Of a DNA stretch of 64,000 bases, positions 59,201 to 64,000 are shown in pieces. The position numbers and the translations under genes were made by a program. The DNA is from Lichtheimia corymbifera B2541 (taxonomy: Eukaryota; Mucoromycota; Mucoromycetes; Mucorales; Lichtheimiaceae), in the NCBI GenBank assembly GCA_000697475.1, contig JNEU01001108.1, forward strand, positions 62,001-126,000, given 5' to 3'. How positions within the stretch are numbered: the stretch's first letter is position 1; each line of letters opens with the position of its first letter. Under the pieces are notes generated by a model that saw only the letters and a program-made list of their open reading frames with translations, was not told the DNA's origin and did no database searches.

Positions 59201-59366
59201 ATTGTGAACGTTACACCAAAACCCAACGCCACTATTCAACCTCTTTACGCTTGTCATTCGATCCTTCACCTTTTACACAGCACTCCACAGAACGCACACA
59301 TACACACCCATATTGCCACGCATATACGTTATATCAACATGTTGAATAAAACGGCCATGATGTCAT

Positions 59367-60964
59367 TTATTCACGCACCATATAACTTTGACTCCACCCA
59401 TCGCTTTCAAGTGCATAAGATGTGAGATTGGTGTTTTTCTGGACTATGGAAGGATGGTAGTTGTATTGACTAGCTACGGCGGCGTCATTATGTTGTCGAT
59501 GTTGCTGTTGCTGTTGTTGATGCTGTTTAACCTTCCTCCTTTCATTCTTGATAGCGGCAGGATTGTCTTCGAGACCCAGGTTTTCTGCATTGGTACCAAG
59601 ACGTGGGATCCGTACATAGGCATCTGTGCCATAGCCATCCATTGTCATGACTTGTAACTCGCCACCCCAATATTCGGCATAGACTCGACTCATTGGAAGA
59701 CCCATGCCCACGTGCTCATGACCCAAGTCGGTAGCTTGCTTTGCTCTTTCTCGCATATCCATAGGCATCTTTAGGATTCCTCGCTCCAAGTTACCCAAAT
59801 GCTGTCGATTCTGATATGACCAAAGTTGTCCATAACGCTCAGATGTAATTCCACCGGCTTGATCACTGATTCGAAAAAAGACGTCCTTTGCATTTGCGCT
59901 CACAGTCACCTCCACAGCGGGTATATTGCCTTCCGTATGTCGTTCAAGGGTATATCGTACTGCATTACTGATCAATTCAAATAAGATGTATTCGAGATGT
60001 TCAGGAACCTAGTATCGCTGGTGTTAATATTACCCGCCTCTTCATCCAAATTCCTCATACTTACATAAGCAAAGATGATCTCATTATCGTCTTGTTGCTG
60101 TTGCTGCATGTCATGTTGAAGAGCTTCATTATGAACATGGACGTGAATGTCGGGTGGTTGCCGGTCATAGATTTGTTGGGCATGATTGCGGACAAGAGAG
60201 CTAGCACGTTGGACGACCTTGGATGCTGAACAACGAACGTAAATGATCCCAATATAGCCATCGTCTTCATTCACCCATCCATGCTCGTTCGCATCAGTGA
60301 GAGCGATATGTTGTTCTGCCAATGTGCGTCGAGAAATACGAGAGCGTAACATGCGATTCACAAAGCGGTCGAGATCTTGATGATTGTAACATGCTGCTGA
60401 ACATTCACTGACACCACGTGCCAAACGAGGCACTACCAATTTGCCATCCTCCAATAAGTCCCGAAGCACCTGACAGAAATGCGTATTGTCCTCCAAATCC
60501 TGGATCACAGGCTGTTGTCTAATCTTTTCAAAGGCTCCCCAATAAAGTCGATATACGTATTCAATATGCGGATTCGTTCCAACAAGGAAAGGAAGCTGTT
60601 GAAAGTCGCGGATTCGATGCGCAAGTCGTGTTAATAACTCGCTCCGTACCCAGTTGGCTGCTGTAATGAGCCGCTCCGGAGTCATTTGTCGTCCAAAGAA
60701 TATATATTGTCGTAATGTACTGGCATTCGCAGGTCGTCGAACATATTCCTCAAGCACTTTGTTCTGGTAGAAATGATAAGGCGAATCAGACTTGACCGAA
60801 TCCAAAGACACTGCTCGTGGTAGCCCTTCACGTGAATTGTTAAACGTCATTGCGGCATGTCGACTAAGGTGTCGTCGTGGTAATGGGGTGCATTGTGACG
60901 CTATCTTGAGCTTTTTACACGGGAGAGAACGAGTGAAGGGTGATCTGGGGATAAGTCTGTGCAT
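59367..60964 (-). CDS. Mitochondrial PDK/BCKDK-family protein kinase
   Basis: About 510 residues in two exons (intron at about 60012-60062). The basic, Ser-rich N-terminus (MHRLIPRSPFTRSL...) is a mitochondrial lead. The N-terminal helical domain has SPYHFYQNKVLEEYV, RQYIFFGRQM and SRISRRTLAEQHIAL, the lipoyl/E2-binding part of this family. The GHKL ATPase half has the N-box ELISNAVRYTLE, DQAGGIT and GLPMSRVYAEYWGGEL. Such kinases phosphorylate and inactivate the E1 subunit of pyruvate or branched-chain 2-oxoacid dehydrogenase in the matrix; which one cannot be decided here, though SRISRR is reminiscent of yeast Pkp2. A Gln/His-rich insert and a C-terminal tail of about 70 residues are extra. 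Confidence 0.9.
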
Positions 60965-61366
60965 AATAAACGAAAGAGAAAGTGAAGAGAAGAGATGGCT
61001 GGGATGGAATGTTTTGTAACCAGAACAACAAACAGCCGACAACTGTGTGTGCGTGAGTGAGTGAGTGTGAGCGTATTCTTTATGGTCCTTGATACTCGAA
61101 TGATACTTTGTCGTTATCCATGCTATTGATTGGTGCGAGACAAACACGATACGAGATGATGCACATCAAAAGTGACCCCGATTCTCTTATCCGCTCGTCG
61201 TACAGTATTTGATTGGATGGACTCATTCTTGTCATCATGCGTTGTTCTCTCCCAGATAGAAGGGTATACGTATAGAATGTATTCAAAATGATCCCTCAAG
61301 ATATAATAATGTATATATGTATAATCACACGTCATTATCAATACAGCATACATTCTCTAATCTCTT
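60965..61366 (-). promoter_or_regulatory. Promoter of the mitochondrial kinase / 3' flank of ATG27-like gene
   Basis: 400 bp between two minus-strand genes; no specific element or gene recognised. Confidence 0.4.
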
Positions 61367-62731
61367 TTAAACTGCAACGTATCCACCACTGCCTCGTCGA
61401 TGGGACATGATCGTGTCAATCACATGCGAAATCAAGTCCTGTGACAGAAAAAGTTCCCGTTAGCCGAGTGCAAATAAAAGCCAACAATCATCTGCTTACC
61501 TTAATCAAATAGGGGAGATCAAGCCAGAAATCTAATAAAAAGACCATCGTCGTTACTAAGGAACACTTTGCCTTATCCATACACCCAACCACTTACCACG
61601 ATGAGGAATCAAATCCAATCCACGAGCATTGTACACCTTGTAATTGTAGACCGCACCACCAATAAAGTAGACACCCAACAAGACAAAGATGCTACCATTA
61701 TACCATTAGCCTCCATCCTTCCACCCTGAAGAGTGCTACACTTACATTGTAAAGAAGATACCAAGACCTGACATGCCTTCACTATCACCTTGTGCAGGAG
61801 TGTCCGGTTCCGATGGAGGTGGTTCCTCGCCCTTCTTGGCACTAGTAGTCCCGAGATGGATCAGGTCAATGTGTCCCTTGTTTGTGTATCCATGTATACC
61901 TACGCGCATGCATAAACGGTCTTCCAATTAAGCGACATGACATTGTTCTGATACGACACAAGGGTTGGAGGTTGAGGATCATCCTAAACACAACACCATC
62001 ATATGAGTATCATATCACCTTGTATAAAAAAAAGGCCAGCCAATACTTACATTACGAGATTGGGAAGTATCGCACTCCAAAGTTAACTGAGCAGATTGTG
62101 CTGTTTCCTTTTCATCGTCGTTGCCTTTGTATTTGCCACCATTGAGTGTGAGGGAGAATTGAGCACCACCTAACATAATAGTGGTTAGCATACCCATGAT
62201 TCCTATCCCATCCTCCTTCCTACTTTGTGTCAAATCTTGATTGGTGTCTGTAGCCTTGAATTGTGGATTCAGCTTATCCTTGCCACCAAAATCGCCAGCA
62301 ACATTCTTGACTGTCATGACATCTGCATTATCATGCTTGACAAAGAACTCGCGATAACATACGTACTAGGACCATACATGATGAGTATATGGATGTATCC
62401 TTCCATGTCCTACTTACTGCTCCCTTTTTGCAAAAGTCTTCTTCAGCGGTACCTTCAGGTCGTTCCACAGCATCGCAAATATTGATCAGCACCTGTTTCG
62501 AAGTCATGGAAGGAGGATGGGTCTCATTTTGGACGATCGTGAAAGGCCTTGGACAGTTAGATGAGAGTATAGTTTTAGCGAGTGATAATAAAACACTTAC
62601 TTGTTCAACTTTGAGAGATCAAGGCTATATTCAGTGTTGGGAATCTTGTATCCAGAGTTGCAATAATCTTGAGCAGCAAAGACACCCATGGCTGCACCCA
62701 TGGTCAGGGCAAGGCCGAGCTGGATCTTCAT
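61367..62731 (-). CDS. ATG27: Atg27-like type I membrane protein with MRH domain
   Basis: About 300 residues in seven or so small exons. Signal peptide MKIQLGLALTMGAAMGVFAAQ (start 62731), then a lumenal mannose-6-phosphate-receptor-like domain with Cys pairs (DYCNSGYKIPN, NICDAVERPEG, DFCKKGAVVCYRE, LECDTSQSRN). A Pro/Glu-rich stalk (KKGEEPPPSEPDTP) precedes one transmembrane helix (IFVLLGVYFIGGAVYNY). The cytosolic tail has the Atg27 signature: NARGLDLIPHRDFW, LDLPYLIKDL and a short C-terminus SGGYVAV. In yeast Atg27 cycles between Golgi, endosome and vacuole and helps Atg9 traffic in autophagy. The stop at 61367 was read through two terminal introns. Confidence 0.87.
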
Positions 62732-63289
62732 ATTGGTGTATATAAGAGAATAAAAAGGAGAAGGAGGAGGAGGGAGTATCCGATACGCGGTTTGCGGTGC
62801 TCATGTATGTCTTGGCTGCTTCTCAACTTTTGACCCCATGGATGATGGCTTGTCATCAGGATGTCTGCTATTCGGCCAGGTTCATGAATCCATGTGCCCC
62901 TCTCATTCTTATGACAATCCCATATATCTGCTGACTATGTATGCACTTTGATTTGCCCATGGTCGGCATGGAAACACTGACGATATAATTACTTGCAATG
63001 CACGTGACAAATATTGACAAGTTGACTTGGCAGTGATTGTGTTATAAATTGCCAGGCTTGCATAAATGACAATGAGCAATAATCACCACGTTGCTATATA
63101 TCCGCCAAGGCAGATCATGGTGTATGACTTGCCTGTCATTTTTCATTTTATTGTCGGCTGTACATACACGCTTATCATATGTGATGCTGTCAAACCACTC
63201 ATATCATGATCAATATACCAAGTACGCGGTTCTTCAAGTATCTCCCGCTGTATATATGCATATGAAACAATCTTACATGGTCTAGGCAG
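62732..63289. promoter_or_regulatory. ATG27-like upstream region
   Basis: Upstream DNA of the gene at 62731, becoming AT-rich to the right. No gene; short frames only. Confidence 0.4.
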
Positions 63290-64000
63290 ATGTGTTATGC
63301 TACCAATACAGTCCTTGTTCAAGACACAATGAATCAATCAAATCCTTTCTCTCCCTCTCTTATTTTCCTTATCACAACATTTACAAGTGGATATGTCCCT
63401 TATTCAATCCTACATGAATCTTTCTATATGCAGTCCATCCAATCCCGACACACGACAAAAGACCAACTCAGGAAGACTGGAAGGTTACTGTATAGAAACT
63501 TGGATGTGGTTGGCCAATGTAATACCATGCAAGCATCCCTCATTTATGATTGCAAAATAGCTGCTGCGTGCACACCAACTTGGGTACTCTTATATCATCC
63601 ATATTGGCTGCAAATACCTTTGATCATCATCCCATCCATCATCACCCTCACTCGTATCCACGTGATATGATCCATCGCTCTTACTGACAACACGAAAAGT
63701 CATCATGATGATTCTCATTTGCATCCACTCATCCACCATCACCGTTCCAAACCCAACATGTTGGTGGAGGCGAGCCCCAGATTTTTGGTGCTCTTTGATC
63801 TCTCTCTTTGTTGATCATTCACCACAGCTCAACCAGCTGAAGATTGATTGTACGGCAGCGTAGCTGATGGGTGGTATGGTGTCTTTCAAACTAGACATCG
63901 CGTTCTGAATGGGCCAAAACGCTCAATATACCCTATTCCTTCCATATTCACATGTCCATATCCATACCCATACCCATATCCATAAGTATTCGTATGTATT
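63290..64000 (+). repeat. Repeat element, copy 4 (cut by window edge)
   Basis: Same orientation as copies 1 and 3. Matches: GTTCAAGACACAATGAATCA at about 63316 with 31124; GATTGCAAAATAGCTGCTGC at about 63549 with 36361; an AGCTGATGGG-type segment near 63860 with 36719; a CCATATCCATAAG stretch near 63975 with 31640. On the minus strand near 63600-63760 it keeps a broken version of the acidic frame. The tandem subunits would lie beyond the window. Confidence 0.75.

Overview
The window looks like nuclear DNA of a filamentous fungus, most likely an early-diverging zygomycete of the Mucorales type (Lichtheimia/Absidia/Mucor-like). The evidence is many short GT..AG introns of about 50-80 nt with CTAAC-like branch sites, moderately AT-rich intergenic DNA with pyrimidine-rich leaders, and the gene set: class V myosin, PDR-type ABC transporter, Kre9/Knh1-like GPI protein, Atg27-like protein, Zn2Cys6 regulator and a Tps-Tpp fusion. 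The species call is inference. No bacterial operon, CRISPR array, rRNA or convincing tRNA was seen.

Layout. 1-5 kb: a short-form phospholipase D cut by the window edge and a cytochrome P450, both on the minus strand. 5-8.4 kb: a gene-free stretch. 8.8-14.8 kb: class V myosin (+). 15-16.7 kb: neurochondrin-like protein (-), divergent from a bifunctional trehalose-6-phosphate synthase/phosphatase (+, 17.2-19.9 kb). 20.1-22.5 kb: Zn2Cys6 transcription factor (-). 23.6-25.0 kb: cystinosin-like PQ-loop transporter (+). 25.9-30.8 kb: full-size PDR/ABCG pump (+) with a GC-AG intron at its first Walker B motif.

30.9-38.6 kb is a repeat island. A roughly 2 kb element is present as three neighbouring copies in alternating orientation (31.6-33.2 direct, 33.2-35.3 inverted, 36.3-38.4 direct), so the first two form a near head-to-head foldback of about 3.1 kb with almost no spacer. 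Each copy carries tandem subunits spaced alternately about 160 and 193 bp, and three copies of the family retain traces of an acidic open frame. A fourth copy enters at the right edge (63.3-64.0 kb).

38.9-39.3 kb: a 66-residue single-span membrane protein made of three tiny exons. 39.5-44.1 kb: two tandem paralogous MFS transporters of the allantoate-permease type with signs of gene conversion. 45.0-46.7 kb: mitochondrial bL32 (-) and an F-box protein (+). 47.5-50.1 kb: Gcn20-type ABCF ATPase (-). 52.1-55.5 kb: a protein joining a calponin-type CH domain, an Ste11/Cdc7(SepH)-like kinase and a C1 zinc finger. 56.0-56.9 kb: Ser/Ala-rich GPI-anchored cell-wall protein (-). 58.5-59.2 kb: ribosomal protein uL29 (RPL35, +). 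59.4-61.0 kb: mitochondrial PDK/BCKDK-family kinase (-). 61.4-62.7 kb: Atg27-like MRH protein (-).

The genes do not form one pathway; this is ordinary core gene content interrupted by one repeat island. The best candidates for something undescribed are the nested foldback repeat family with its relic frame, and the CH-kinase-C1 fusion. Gene boundaries were assembled by eye from splice sites and family resemblance, so inner exon borders are less certain than starts and stops.
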